Origin: Brevifilum sp029548365
GTDB taxonomy: Bacteria; Chloroflexota; Anaerolineae; Anaerolineales; Anaerolineaceae
Assembly: GCA_035376985.1 (NCBI GenBank)
Contig: DAOSSA010000011.1
Span: 3,433 to 67,432 of the forward strand
Length of the DNA: 64,000 nt
Reading direction: 5' to 3'
Below are positions 42,568 to 51,644 of the stretch, piece after piece. The position numbers and the translations under genes were made by a program. The stretch's first letter is position 1. Each line of letters starts with the position of its first letter. The notes under the pieces are model-generated. The model saw only the letters and a list, made by a program, of their open reading frames with translations, was not told the origin of the DNA and did no database searches.

Positions 42568-42738
42568 TTAGCTTAGCACACAAATATCAATCCGTCAATT
42601 ATTGTCAGGAGGGAGATCCAGGAGGTTGGCTTAACACGTCTGCGGAAAAAAGGGTTCAGCCTGCGACCTTAGAACACAGGATCAGCAGATATATTTATAT
42701 TCAATCGATATAACGTTGGCGCACTGGCTCAACGCATC

Positions 42739-44052
42739 TTATTGATGGGCTGATTCTATTTCCAGGCTTGCTTCAGCGTGTTCGGGTAGTTTGTTTTCCG
42801 CATCAATGCCCAGGGCGAGAACTTTAGGAAAAAAGAAAGTGGCTAAACCGATCAGAGTGACGGCGATGCCGCCAAGGATAAACCAAAACTGGTTGTGGGT
42901 TGCATCTGCAAGTGGCCCGGCAATGAGTAGCCCTAAAGGGCTGGCCAATCCGGCACCTGCGTTAAGCAGTGATAAGACGCGGCCTTGCAGCTCAGGCTCA
43001 ACCTGAGATTGCATAACCGCCATCAATGGACCGTTAACAAGAGGGTTGAGAAAGCCGAAGAGCGCTATCCCCGCCAGGGCGAGCACGAACATGTTTGCAG
43101 GGGCAACGCCGATAGCCAACAGGGCACCGCCGCAAAGGGTTAACGCCACCAGAGAGGTCAGGATGCGGTTCTTAAATCCACCCCAGGTGGTCAGAACCAA
43201 ACCGCCTACGATGACCCCAATACCAAAGGTCGAGTTCATTAAACCCAGTTCATAGGCTCCGAGACCGAAATGATCGGTAATGACCAGGGGCAGCAAAGAG
43301 AAAGCTGGATTAACCAGGAAATTAACCAGCATGGCAATGATGATGATCGATAACAAACTGGGCCAGCCGACGACATATTTCCAGCCTTCCGCCAATTCTT
43401 GCCACAAGGAGGTTTTAGCTCCGGGTTCTTTCAGGGTGACTTCGCCATTTCGTATGGGCTGTGGTATGTGGAAGAATAACAGGGGGATGACTGCCAGTAA
43501 GGCGGTGCTGACATCGATTAAAAGCACACCCTGCATCGGCAGGAGGGCAATCAGAAAAGCGCCCAGTGCAGGCCCCAGGATGTTCATGCCGCCATTGAGT
43601 GTCTGATTGAAGCCTGCGACGCGTGATAGCTGCTTTTTCGGGACCATTAATGTGGTCGAAGCGGTCAGGGCTGCCCACTGCAGTTGACCACAGGTGGACC
43701 GAACGAACATCAACAGGTAGATATGCCAAATTTGTGCAGAATCCAGGTAGAACAATATCGCCAATAAAAAGGTGAACAGGGCAGTGATGCTATCGAACAC
43801 GATCATGACCATTTTCCTGTTCCATCGGTCGACCAATGTTCCCGCGATGGGAGATATCAACACCTGTGGGAGGATTTGCATCAGGGTTCCGATAGTCAGG
43901 ACGGTTGCTGAACGCGTCGTTTCAGTCAGGTGCCAGACAAAGGCAAAGCCCGCCAGATGACTGCCAAGCATTGAAAATGCCTGTCCGAACCAGATCGTGA
44001 AGAAACGGAACTGCCATTTGTCGTGATTAAGCCGCGAGTTGTTCTCGGTCAT
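42739..44052 (-). CDS. MFS transporter, EntS/DHA3-like exporter
   Basis: A 437-aa integral membrane protein with about 12 hydrophobic segments, of the MFS_3/DHA3 type that includes the enterobactin exporter EntS and macrolide efflux proteins. WFGQAFSMLGSHLAGFAFVWHLTE near the N-terminus and AGTLVDRWNRKMVM (the MFS loop 2-3 motif) near residue 70 are clear. The acidic/basic C-terminal tail is cytoplasmic. ATG at 44052 is used; TTG at 44058 precedes it. The substrate is unknown. The gene sits upstream of a metal-responsive regulator on the same strand, which leaves open siderophore or metal-complex export. Confidence 0.85.
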   Translation of the reverse strand: MTENNSRLNHDKWQFRFFTIWFGQAFSMLGSHLAGFAFVWHLTETTRSATVLTIGTLMQILPQVLISPIAGTLVDRWNRKMVMIVFDSITALFTFLLAILFYLDSAQIWHIYLLMFVRSTCGQLQWAALTASTTLMVPKKQLSRVAGFNQTLNGGMNILGPALGAFLIALLPMQGVLLIDVSTALLAVIPLLFFHIPQPIRNGEVTLKEPGAKTSLWQELAEGWKYVVGWPSLLSIIIIAMLVNFLVNPAFSLLPLVITDHFGLGAYELGLMNSTFGIGVIVGGLVLTTWGGFKNRILTSLVALTLCGGALLAIGVAPANMFVLALAGIALFGFLNPLVNGPLMAVMQSQVEPELQGRVLSLLNAGAGLASPLGLLIAGPLADATHNQFWFILGGIAVTLIGLATFFFPKVLALGIDAENKLPEHAEASLEIESAHQ

Positions 44053-44177
44053 ATACAATTTTCAAGAAAAGTTGGTAATCAAAATGGATTGCCAGCGGGT
44101 GCACCTGCACGCTGATGTTGAGGCGTAGAGAAAAATTGCCTTACCCTGAGTGCTTCAGAACATTGTTCATCCAGGCA

Positions 44178-44573
44178 TTACTCCAGGAAGACCTCGACGT
44201 GCTCACCATCCTCATCATCGAAGATGTCGACGATTTGACCAATTTCGCCTGAATTTAACCAGGCATTCAGATCTTCCATATCGAGCCCTTCGATTTCGGG
44301 CGCAAAGCGAGCGCCCATGCGTACCCCGGAGTTGATCAATGAGACGGGTAAACGCACATTGACCCTGGTTTTGCCTGTATCGGTATCGGTAACCAGCACC
44401 CTGAGGTAGCGGGGTTTTTTGCCGCTTTCAAAACCTCGTGAGGGTTGCGGCCCTGGCGAGGCGGGCGCGCTGAGATCATCGAGGGCTTCGATCAGGCGGG
44501 CGCCTTCTGCAGCCGAGATCTTTCCCTCCTGGATCATCATCAGGATTCGCATTCTTTCTTCTGTTGAGACCAT
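44178..44573 (-). CDS. SHOCT-like domain protein
   Basis: A 131-aa protein. The N-terminal 35 residues (ERMRILMMIQEGKISAAEGARLIEAL) form the SHOCT-like/YvlB N-terminal helix pair found in envelope-stress proteins. A proline-rich linker and a small beta-rich domain (about 58-130, YLRVLVTDTDTGKTRVNVRLP) follow, ending in a very acidic tail. ATG at 44573 is chosen for AAAGG upstream. It directly follows the DUF2089 gene, with 5 bp between that stop and this start. The pair is common in Chloroflexota, and I infer that it acts in a regulatory or stress role. There is no transmembrane helix. Confidence 0.8.
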   Translation of the reverse strand: MVSTEERMRILMMIQEGKISAAEGARLIEALDDLSAPASPGPQPSRGFESGKKPRYLRVLVTDTDTGKTRVNVRLPVSLINSGVRMGARFAPEIEGLDMEDLNAWLNSGEIGQIVDIFDDEDGEHVEVFLE

Positions 44574-44578
44574 CGTTT

Positions 44579-44983
44579 TCAACCTTTCTTAGATTCTACT
44601 TCCAGGCCTTGCAGGAGCTGCTGTGCTTGCAGCGGGGTGATTTTACCGCGTTCAAGGTCGTCAAGGATACGGCGACGATCCTCCGGAGACAGGCTGGGCT
44701 CATCATCTTTTCCGGGTTCGTAACCCAAAGCACGAATAATATCATAAAGCCGGTTGCGTAAGGTGGGATAAGACAGGTTCAGTTCCTCTTCCATGCGGTT
44801 GAACCGGCCTTCACAGCGCACAAAAGTCAGGATGAAATTGATCTGCTCTTCGGTCAGGTCAGCAAAGGGGCCGGCATACGGCTGGAAGTGACCCTCTACA
44901 GCGGTGTCGCAGCGGGGACAGTAAAACCGGGTTACCAGGATATCCGATTTGCAGAGCGGGCATTGCTCTGGCATTTTTTGCAT
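44579..44983 (-). CDS. DUF2089 zinc-ribbon HTH regulator
   Basis: A 134-aa protein of family DUF2089. A zinc ribbon at residues 7-28 has CPLC and CPRC. A helix-turn-helix (about 48-92) has ILTFVRCEGRFNRMEEELNLSYPTLRNRL, which reads as a DNA-binding domain. The C-terminal region ERGKITPLQAQQLLQGL repeats the SHOCT-like motif of the next gene. TAAGGAGGTTTAC precedes the ATG. It heads a two-gene operon and faces OsmC divergently across 417 bp of AT-rich DNA with palindromes, where it may bind. Confidence 0.85.
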   Translation of the reverse strand: MQKMPEQCPLCKSDILVTRFYCPRCDTAVEGHFQPYAGPFADLTEEQINFILTFVRCEGRFNRMEEELNLSYPTLRNRLYDIIRALGYEPGKDDEPSLSPEDRRRILDDLERGKITPLQAQQLLQGLEVESKKG

Positions 44984-45400
44984 GTAAACCTCCTTATCAT
45001 CCCAAAAAACCTTGCTGTATGTTCATATTTGATGTTATAATTGCTTGACTTCAAGCAGACCTTGTCAGAATTTATTCCTCTGCTGGCTAACTTGAATAAC
45101 GCCAATGTGTATTTAAATCCTGTTTTCACCCTACATTTTATCACATCAATAAATATTGTCAATGCAAATATTGATATTTCTGATAATTGATCAAGAATCA
45201 ATGAATTAATCTGATAATATAATCATGAATATTGATAAATGCTATAAATTAAATGGGAATCATCTGAGCGGTTAGGGTTGCCTGGTAGATCTCTTTCTCG
45301 GATGTGCAAAAAGCATTGCATGCCGTCATTAATCTTTGCCCGAGCGGATATAATCAATGGTGCAAAAATAATTGGTTTACCAATCGAAACAGGAGAAAAA
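44984..45400. other. AT-rich divergent regulatory region
   Basis: No gene. At 45130-45245 the sequence is very AT-rich with several ATTGATA/AATATTG words. AAATAT-TG-ATATTT at 45166-45179 is a perfect palindrome and TTGATCAA at 45188-45195 is another. TATAAT at 45349-45354 is a likely -10 box for the osmC-like gene. Confidence 0.5.
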
Positions 45401-45832
45401 ATGGTAAAAACAGAAAGAACACAATCAACCTGGCAGGGTGGCATGCGTGTGGATAGCCAGGTGGGAGATCACACCCTGATTATCGATCAACCCGTACAAA
45501 TGGGCGGAAAGGACGCAGGTCCCAACCCCGTGGCTTATTTGTTGGATGCCCTGGGCGGTTGTCTGAGCACCATGGCTGCCATTGTGGCTATGCAAGAACG
45601 AATTGAGCTGCGTGGTTTCTCGGTTGAAATTGAAGGTGATTATGATACGGACTTTTTACTGGGAAAAACCCAGGAAGGGCGTGCAGGATTTTCTGAAATT
45701 CGGGAAAAAGTGACCATCGATGCTGACATGACCGACGAGGAGAAAAAATCCTTTTTTGAAAAGTTGCATTCCCGCTGTCCGGTGACCGATACCATTCTCA
45801 ATCAAACGTCGATCAAATACGAGGTTCAGTAG
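45401..45832 (+). CDS. OsmC family peroxiredoxin-like protein
   Basis: A 143-aa protein of the OsmC/Ohr family, which reduce organic hydroperoxides through two cysteines. C54 in LGGCLSTMA and C126 in HSRCPVTD match the conserved pair. NPVAYLLDALGGC is the typical helix leading into the first Cys. The start at 45401 follows AGGAGA; the frame is open upstream to 45278 but without a ribosome site. It is monocistronic and divergent from the DUF2089 operon. The form is closer to the YhfA-like OsmC subgroup than to Ohr, so the physiological substrate is uncertain. Confidence 0.88.
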   Translation: MVKTERTQSTWQGGMRVDSQVGDHTLIIDQPVQMGGKDAGPNPVAYLLDALGGCLSTMAAIVAMQERIELRGFSVEIEGDYDTDFLLGKTQEGRAGFSEIREKVTIDADMTDEEKKSFFEKLHSRCPVTDTILNQTSIKYEVQ

Positions 45833-45969
45833 CATAAGCAGGTTCATCCGCCAGTTCTTAACGTCCGAGACAGCGTAATGAGCTTTGGAACAGGATCTGT
45901 CTCTTATTTCGCGCGCAGACGAACCGGTTGGCTTTTGTATAATGAAAAAAAGTCTTGAGAGGAGCGAAC

Positions 45970-47520
45970 ATGTCCAAACCTATTGTTGAGTGTATCCCGA
46001 ACTTCTCCGATGCCCGGCGTCCGGAAGTGATCGACGCGATACTTGATGCGATTGCCTCGGTAGAGGGGATCAGCATCCTGGACCGTCATTCAGATCTGGA
46101 TCATAACCGGACGGTGGTCACCTTTGTGGGGTCTCCGGAGTGCGTTGAGGAGGCGGCGTTTCTGGCGATTGCCAAAGCGGGCGAATTGATTGACCTGGAT
46201 CAACACCAGGGCGAACATCCCCGGATTGGCGCCACTGATGTGGTCCCCTTTATTCCGATTTCCGGGATAACCATGGCAGAATGTGTTGAGATAGCGCGCC
46301 GCCTGGGTCAACGCGTCGGCGAAACGTTGGAGATCCCGGTTTACCTGTATGAGGAGGCAGCCACCCAGCCTGAGCGGGTCTATCTTGAGAATATCCGCCG
46401 AGGGCAGTATGAAACACTCAAACAAGAGCTTGGCGTTGTTCCCGCTCGCGAGCCCGATTTTGGTCCCTCCAGGCTGACGGGCGCTGGCGCAACGGTGATC
46501 GGGGCCAGGCACCCGCTGATCGCCTACAACGTTTACCTGACCACCGACGATGTTTCCATTGCTAACAAAATTGCCCGGACAATCCGGCATTCAACAGGCG
46601 GATTGCGCTATGTTAAAGGCATGGGGGTTGTGGTTGAAGGTCTGGCACAGGTCTCGATGAACCTGACCAACTATAAACGCACCTCGATGGCCAGTGTGGT
46701 TGAAATGATCCGCAGAGAGGCTCAACGCTACGGTGTTGCCATCCACCATTCCGAGTTGGTTGGGTTGGTGCCCAACCAGGCCCTGATTGATGCTGCCATC
46801 TGGTATTTGCAAATGGATCAATTTTCACCAGAGCAAATTTTAGAAAACAAATTGTTCACGGGTGCTGCGCCTTCAGATGAAAGCTCTGCCGAGAGGAATG
46901 ATGAAGACTTTTTGGATGCGCTGGCTTCCGGCAATTCTACGCCTGGTGGCGGCTCAGCGGCAGCATTCAGCGGGGCTATGGCTGCTTCGCTGGTGGCGAT
47001 GGTGGGCCTGGTGACCATTGGCAAGAAGAAATATGCCGATGTCGAGGTGGAAATGCAGCAAATGGTTGAAGAAGCCATGCAACTCCAGGCGGAGATGCGA
47101 GCAGCCGTCAAAAAAGATGCCGAATCCTTTGAATTGTATCTGCAAGCCATACGCCTTCCCAAGGGCACAGAGCAAGAGAAGGCGGACCGTGACCGGGCGA
47201 TTAAGGCAGCATCGATCTATGCAGCGGAAGTGCCTTTACAGGTTGGGCGGAAAGCACTTGAAATCCTGAAATTGGCGTGCAAAGCGGCTGAGTCAGGCAA
47301 TCTCAACGCAATTTCTGATGCCGCCTCCGCTGCTGCACAGGCTCAGGCTGCCCTGGAAGCAGCCGGGTTGAATGTGCGCATCAATTTGCTGGGCATCGAA
47401 AAACAAGCCGAGCCTGCTCGAATGCTGGAAGAGATTGTCTCACTCGAGGAACAGGCGGCTGAGCTGAAAGCGGCGCTGAAGGTTGTGCTTAACCTTCGCG
47501 GCGGATTGAACTTGCAGTAA
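45970..47520 (+). CDS. ftcD: Bifunctional glutamate formimidoyltransferase/formimido-THF cyclodeaminase
   Basis: A 516-aa fusion like animal FTCD. It transfers the formimino group from formiminoglutamate (histidine breakdown) to THF and then releases ammonia to give methenyl-THF. The N-terminal transferase subdomains cover about 1-300 (VECIPNFSDARR, HSDLDHNRTVVTF, EHPRIGATDVVPF). The cyclodeaminase domain (about 320-510) has STPGGGSAAAFSGAMAASLV. GAGGAG lies 7 bp before ATG 45970. No hut genes are nearby. Its methenyl-THF product joins the same folate pool as the fhs product. The M23 peptidase gene starts 6 bp after the stop. Confidence 0.95.
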   Translation: MSKPIVECIPNFSDARRPEVIDAILDAIASVEGISILDRHSDLDHNRTVVTFVGSPECVEEAAFLAIAKAGELIDLDQHQGEHPRIGATDVVPFIPISGITMAECVEIARRLGQRVGETLEIPVYLYEEAATQPERVYLENIRRGQYETLKQELGVVPAREPDFGPSRLTGAGATVIGARHPLIAYNVYLTTDDVSIANKIARTIRHSTGGLRYVKGMGVVVEGLAQVSMNLTNYKRTSMASVVEMIRREAQRYGVAIHHSELVGLVPNQALIDAAIWYLQMDQFSPEQILENKLFTGAAPSDESSAERNDEDFLDALASGNSTPGGGSAAAFSGAMAASLVAMVGLVTIGKKKYADVEVEMQQMVEEAMQLQAEMRAAVKKDAESFELYLQAIRLPKGTEQEKADRDRAIKAASIYAAEVPLQVGRKALEILKLACKAAESGNLNAISDAASAAAQAQAALEAAGLNVRINLLGIEKQAEPARMLEEIVSLEEQAAELKAALKVVLNLRGGLNLQ

Positions 47521-47526
47521 GCCCTG

Positions 47527-48555
47527 ATGCCTAAATCAATCTCACTGGTGTTTATCGGCATCCTGGTAATTGCTGCCTGCCAGCCTGTGCGATCGCAGGT
47601 TGAGGAGACGCTGCCGCCTCTGCCCTCGGCGACCGCTGCCATGACCGAAATCCCGGATGAAATCTTTGTGGATGTTGAGCTCAGCGTGGAGAAACCAACA
47701 CTCCAGGCAACAATGCCAGCGGCGACGGAAGAACCACAATCAGAAAAAGATCAATGGGCCTGTGAGGAGGATTTTTGCCTTGTGGACTGGCCTGGCTGGC
47801 TGGAACGCCCAATTGGAGAGGGGGCTTCCCGCACCATTGACCGATCTTATCCCTATGGCAGCAGGGGAGATGGGAGTTTGGACCTGCATTACGGAGTGGA
47901 GTTTCTAAACGGCTACGGTACGCCCGTGCTGGCTGCACAGGCAGGAGAAGTCGTTTTTGCAGGAACGGATGATACCATCAAGTTGGGACCGTTTTATGCT
48001 TATTATGGCATTGTGGTCGTGGTGCTGCATTCGGGTTTAGCAGGGATTGACCAGGATGTTTACACATTGTATGCGCATCTATCAGAGATTGGCGTTGCTG
48101 AAGGTGACATGGTTGCTGCTGGCGATGAAATCGGCAGGGTTGGCGCCAGCGGGGCAGCTTATGGCCCGCATTTGCATTTTGAGGTGCGGGTTGGTGCGAA
48201 TGATTACACCGACGCGGTCAACCCCGTGCTGTGGTTTGCACCGCTGGATGATCATAACCATCCAAAAACTGCCACTCTCGCAGGCGTGATCCTGGATCGG
48301 GGCGGTACCCCGGTGCCCAAGTTCTCCCTCACCCTGGAGAAGCGATCGGTAACCGGTGAGGTTGAAACCTATTATTACCCGGAGACCTATTTTCCAACGG
48401 GCCTGAACGCCCACTTCCTGCTGGGTGAGAACTTTGCAGTTCCGGATATCCCGGCAGGAGAATACCGCCTGGCATTCATCGCGGAGCGTATGTATGAGTA
48501 CTCTTTTACGCTTGAACCTGGATGTATGGGGTTTATTAAAATCCAGCTTGACTGA
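47527..48555 (+). CDS. M23 family peptidase lipoprotein
   Basis: A 342-aa predicted lipoprotein (lipobox IAAC, Cys near residue 18), followed by a Thr/Pro-rich linker and a LytM-type domain (about 100-240). This domain carries HYGVEF, YAHLSEIGV and PHLHFEV, and GDEIGRVGASG. In active LytM enzymes the first motif is HxGxD; here Glu replaces the zinc-binding Asp, so activity is doubtful or altered. A small Ig-like carboxypeptidase-regulatory domain (about 248-340) ends the protein. It sits 6 bp after ftcD, which is probably chance co-transcription. Role: peptidoglycan hydrolysis or activation of other hydrolases at the cell surface. Confidence 0.88.
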   Translation: MPKSISLVFIGILVIAACQPVRSQVEETLPPLPSATAAMTEIPDEIFVDVELSVEKPTLQATMPAATEEPQSEKDQWACEEDFCLVDWPGWLERPIGEGASRTIDRSYPYGSRGDGSLDLHYGVEFLNGYGTPVLAAQAGEVVFAGTDDTIKLGPFYAYYGIVVVVLHSGLAGIDQDVYTLYAHLSEIGVAEGDMVAAGDEIGRVGASGAAYGPHLHFEVRVGANDYTDAVNPVLWFAPLDDHNHPKTATLAGVILDRGGTPVPKFSLTLEKRSVTGEVETYYYPETYFPTGLNAHFLLGENFAVPDIPAGEYRLAFIAERMYEYSFTLEPGCMGFIKIQLD

Positions 48556-48652
48556 CACGCAGATGATTGAGTAATATCGTGTGTTGATCGGTACAGTGAG
48601 TGCTTATCCCGGCAAACAAAAGCGTTTCCCAGGTGGAGAGGAATGTTGATCT

Positions 48653-49183
48653 ATGATGAAGAAGATCGTGATTGCTTCGCATAATCCAGTCAAAATTGAA
48701 GCGGTACAGGCTGGTTTCAGCCGCATGTTCCCTGGCGAAGATTACGGGGTTGAATCGGTTTCAGTGGATTCAGGTGTTGGTCATCAGCCTCTTTCAGAGC
48801 AGGTGTCTCGCGAAGGGGCAGAGAACAGGGCCAGGAAAGCCAGGCTGGCAATCCCCGAGGGCGATTTTTGGGTCGGCGTGGAAGGGGGATGCGAATTACA
48901 GGAAGATGAAATGATCTCGTTTGCCTGGGTGGTGGTGCTTTCAGAGGAGCGAGTTGGCAGCTCACGCACGGCTCATTTCAAACTGCCACAGGAAGTAAAA
49001 AACCTGGTGGAAGCAGGCATGGAGCTGGGCGATGCCGACGATGTGGTCTTCGGGATTGAAAACTCAAAGCAGAAATCCGGTGCTGTCGGTTTGTTGACCG
49101 GTGATGTTGTTACCCGCAAGACCCTGTATGAACAGGCGGTGATTCTGGCGTTAATTCCCTTCAAACAAACTGAATTATATTAA
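48653..49183 (+). CDS. yjjX: Inosine/xanthosine triphosphatase (YjjX/DUF84 family)
   Basis: A 176-aa house-cleaning phosphatase that hydrolyses ITP and XTP. IASHNPVKIEAV at the N-terminus is the family signature for nucleotide binding. GAENRARKA (near residue 60) and WVGVEGG (near residue 75) are conserved, as is GAVGLLTGD near residue 140. Length is normal. Ribosome site weak; ATG at 48653 or 48656. The gene is alone, with 97 bp upstream without clear signals. Confidence 0.9.
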   Translation: MMKKIVIASHNPVKIEAVQAGFSRMFPGEDYGVESVSVDSGVGHQPLSEQVSREGAENRARKARLAIPEGDFWVGVEGGCELQEDEMISFAWVVVLSEERVGSSRTAHFKLPQEVKNLVEAGMELGDADDVVFGIENSKQKSGAVGLLTGDVVTRKTLYEQAVILALIPFKQTELY

Positions 49184-49219
49184 GAAAACCATGCTAAAAT
49201 CGGAACAGGCGAGAAATGT

Positions 49220-50353
49220 TCACGGTTCAATGTGATAGGGCATGATTTGGGGGACGCCGGTAAGCTGAACAATGACATCGATCAGCTCATAGGATTCAAC
49301 TCCCTGCGGCGTAAGCTCCACAACCAGGATGGCGCTGTAATTGGGTGGAAAGAGAAAATTATCAAAGACGAAATTTCCCATGCTGTAGGCGATCAGGCCA
49401 TTCTGGTAAGTTTCAATGCGCTGGAGGACGTGAGGGTGGCTGCCAATGACCAGTGATGCGCCACTGTCGATGGCCACTTGGGCAATTTTCTGCTGCTGGG
49501 CAACGACCTGTTGGACGAGCTCGTATCCGTTGTGGACCAGGACAACCACGATATCTGCCTGGGCTTTTGCTGCCTGGACTGAATCGCGCACCCGTGTCTC
49601 ATGCGCCCAGGCGACACCCGGGGTATCAGCTCCAGCTTCCCATTTCGGATAGTCATAATCGGTGGGAAATATGTCCATAAACCCCAGGAAAGCGATCCGC
49701 AGACCGTTTACATCCATGAAAGCAGGGGCGTAAGCCTCGTCTGCGTTGATGCCCGCGCCAACCGTCTGGATTTGGTTGGCAGCCAAAACTTCTAGGGTAT
49801 CGATCAGCGCCAAGGGGCCATAATCCAGGCTGTGATTGTTGGCCAGGTTGACCAGGTTGAAACCGGCAAAAGCCAGGGATTCTCCCGCAGCAAGGGGAGC
49901 CCGATAGGCGTAAGTCTTTGGCTCAGCCTGGCCGCGCTCGGATATCGGGCATTCCAGGTTACCCACGGTAATGTCGGCTGATTGCAGGGTTCCTGCAGTG
50001 TGGAAAAAAGGTGCCTGGGGACCTTCGGTTTCAATTAATTCACCAATGGTTCTGCCCAGCATGATATCGCCAACCGCCATGAGGATCACGCGTTGCTCAG
50101 GCGTGGCGCTGGGTTGTACCGTTGCTGAAGCAACCCGGGTTACGTTGGCCAAGGTGGATATCGCGGTGGAGACCAGGGTAGGGCTCAGCTTTTCGGTTGG
50201 TGAGGGACTCATAATTGCCTGGGATGTATTTGTTAGAGTGGGTGCAATTGTCGCTGAAACAGGTTCAGACAGCGACGTTTGGCAGGCAGCCAAAGGCAGG
50301 ATGAGGACAAGCATCACCAATAAGGCACGGATAAACAGCTTACCCATTGGCAT
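49220..50353 (-). CDS. CapA family lipoprotein (PGA_cap metallophosphatase-like)
   Basis: A 377-aa lipoprotein. The signal ends in lipobox LAAC (Cys near residue 24), then a Ser/Thr-rich linker. The CapA/PGA_cap domain (about 90-345) has VGDIMLGR, LANNHSLDYG and GSHPHVLQ, the metal-site motifs of calcineurin-like enzymes. CapA proteins take part in poly-gamma-glutamate synthesis or other surface polymers, but no capB or capC genes are seen here, and many solitary members have unknown substrates. ATG at 50353 or 50347 is possible. Confidence 0.88.
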   Translation of the reverse strand: MPMGKLFIRALLVMLVLILPLAACQTSLSEPVSATIAPTLTNTSQAIMSPSPTEKLSPTLVSTAISTLANVTRVASATVQPSATPEQRVILMAVGDIMLGRTIGELIETEGPQAPFFHTAGTLQSADITVGNLECPISERGQAEPKTYAYRAPLAAGESLAFAGFNLVNLANNHSLDYGPLALIDTLEVLAANQIQTVGAGINADEAYAPAFMDVNGLRIAFLGFMDIFPTDYDYPKWEAGADTPGVAWAHETRVRDSVQAAKAQADIVVVLVHNGYELVQQVVAQQQKIAQVAIDSGASLVIGSHPHVLQRIETYQNGLIAYSMGNFVFDNFLFPPNYSAILVVELTPQGVESYELIDVIVQLTGVPQIMPYHIEP

Positions 50354-50462
50354 GGTAGTTACGTTCGATATTCCTTAGGTGGAAATTGTTAAGGTGTCCG
50401 GTCAGGTCTGACTCCAGGTGGTGCGGTGACAGGGTTGGCTCAGCTGTGTGTATGTGATCTCA

Positions 50463-50855
50463 TTACCGGCGGGAGCGACGGAGAAAGAGGATGACCAATC
50501 CGAGGATGAAACCACCAAAGATGATCAGCAGTGCATCCTGGCGCAGGTTATGATCCTCAAGGAATACAAAGGTCTCGGTCTCACCGAGTTCGGATGCATG
50601 GGCGACTGCCTCAGGTTGCAGGGCTGTTTTTCGTGGTGTTACCCGGGGTTTCTTTTCGCTAACGGTGACGAATGGCGCTATGGTCAGAAATTTAATATTG
50701 TTGATCCCGGGCACGCGTTCTAAATCCTCGATTTTTTCGAAAGGTCGTTGTTCGATGATGCGCGCGGCTAGCACCGGCCCAATGCCGCGGATGGTGGTCA
50801 GTTCCTGCAGGGTCGCCAGATTGATATCGATTAAAGTCTCATGTGGTTGTGTCAT
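50463..50855 (-). CDS. Helix-hairpin-helix protein with C-terminal membrane anchor
   Basis: A 130-aa protein. Residues 8-65 form a ComEA-like helix-hairpin-helix pair (DINLATLQELTTIRGIGPVLAARII, DLERVPGINNIKFLTI). A polar linker leads to one membrane helix (about 108-125) and a basic tail, giving a tail-anchored topology opposite to ComEA, whose anchor is N-terminal. It may bind DNA at the inner membrane face. AGGAGAAGGTT precedes the ATG. It lies 110 bp upstream of CapA on the same strand. Confidence 0.8.
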   Translation of the reverse strand: MTQPHETLIDINLATLQELTTIRGIGPVLAARIIEQRPFEKIEDLERVPGINNIKFLTIAPFVTVSEKKPRVTPRKTALQPEAVAHASELGETETFVFLEDHNLRQDALLIIFGGFILGLVILFLRRSRR

Positions 50856-51072
50856 AACCTTCTCCTGTTTGCGGTGTATCAGGGTTTGATCATATTAATA
50901 ATGAGCAGTTTTTTTACCCGTTTCTTTAGTATAACTTGATAATGTGCTAATGACAATTCAGGCAGCGCCAAATCTTAAAAAAGGTTTGCTTGCTTCCTGG
51001 TTTTATTATAAAATAGATCAAGGTCTTATGATGTGCTGAAGATTGATTTTATTATTGTTGTGTGTGGAGATG

Positions 51073-51513
51073 ATGACTGAAGCATTCTGGCAGACGAAAA
51101 CGCTTGATACACTGACCCATGAAGAATGGGAAGCCTTATGCGATCGGTGCGGCAAGTGTTGTTTGCACAAGATTGAAGATGAAGGCAGCAGACGGGTTTA
51201 TTATACCGATGTGGCTTGCCGCCTGTTGAATTTAACAACCTGCCAGTGCTCGGACTATGAACACCGCACACAAAAAGTGCCGGATTGTCTGCTTCTGACT
51301 GCAGAGCGTGTGAGTGAAATTTACTGGCTGCCCGAATCTTGCGCTTATCGCCGTCTGGCAGAAGGACGCGGTCTGGCCTGGTGGCATCCTTTGGTTTCTG
51401 GCAATCCAGATTCGGTCAAGAAGGCTGGGATTTCTATGTGTGGACGGGTGATCCGGGAAGAAGAAGTAGATATGGACGCGCTGGAAGACCGGGTTGTTGA
51501 TTGGTTTGATTGA
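51073..51513 (+). CDS. YcgN-like (UPF0260) cysteine cluster protein
   Basis: A 146-aa cytoplasmic protein of the YkgJ/YcgN cysteine-cluster group (UPF0260). CDRCGKCCLHK (near residue 21), CQCSDYEHR, VPDCLLL, and later ESCAYRRLAEGRGLAWWHPL are the family pattern. The cysteines probably bind Zn or an iron-sulfur cluster. Function is not known. GTGGAG lies just upstream; ATG at 51070 or 51073. The frame is open back to 51043. It stands alone. Confidence 0.9.
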   Translation: MTEAFWQTKTLDTLTHEEWEALCDRCGKCCLHKIEDEGSRRVYYTDVACRLLNLTTCQCSDYEHRTQKVPDCLLLTAERVSEIYWLPESCAYRRLAEGRGLAWWHPLVSGNPDSVKKAGISMCGRVIREEEVDMDALEDRVVDWFD

Positions 51514-51644
51514 GAAGAATGTTGACAATCGCATCATGAAGTGTGCTGCATGAGCACTTGTGAAAAATTGAAATAATAATTCTTATGGTATACTGGTAGT
51601 ATCCTGGATTGGTGCATCATGACATTAAATTGAAGGAAATGGCA

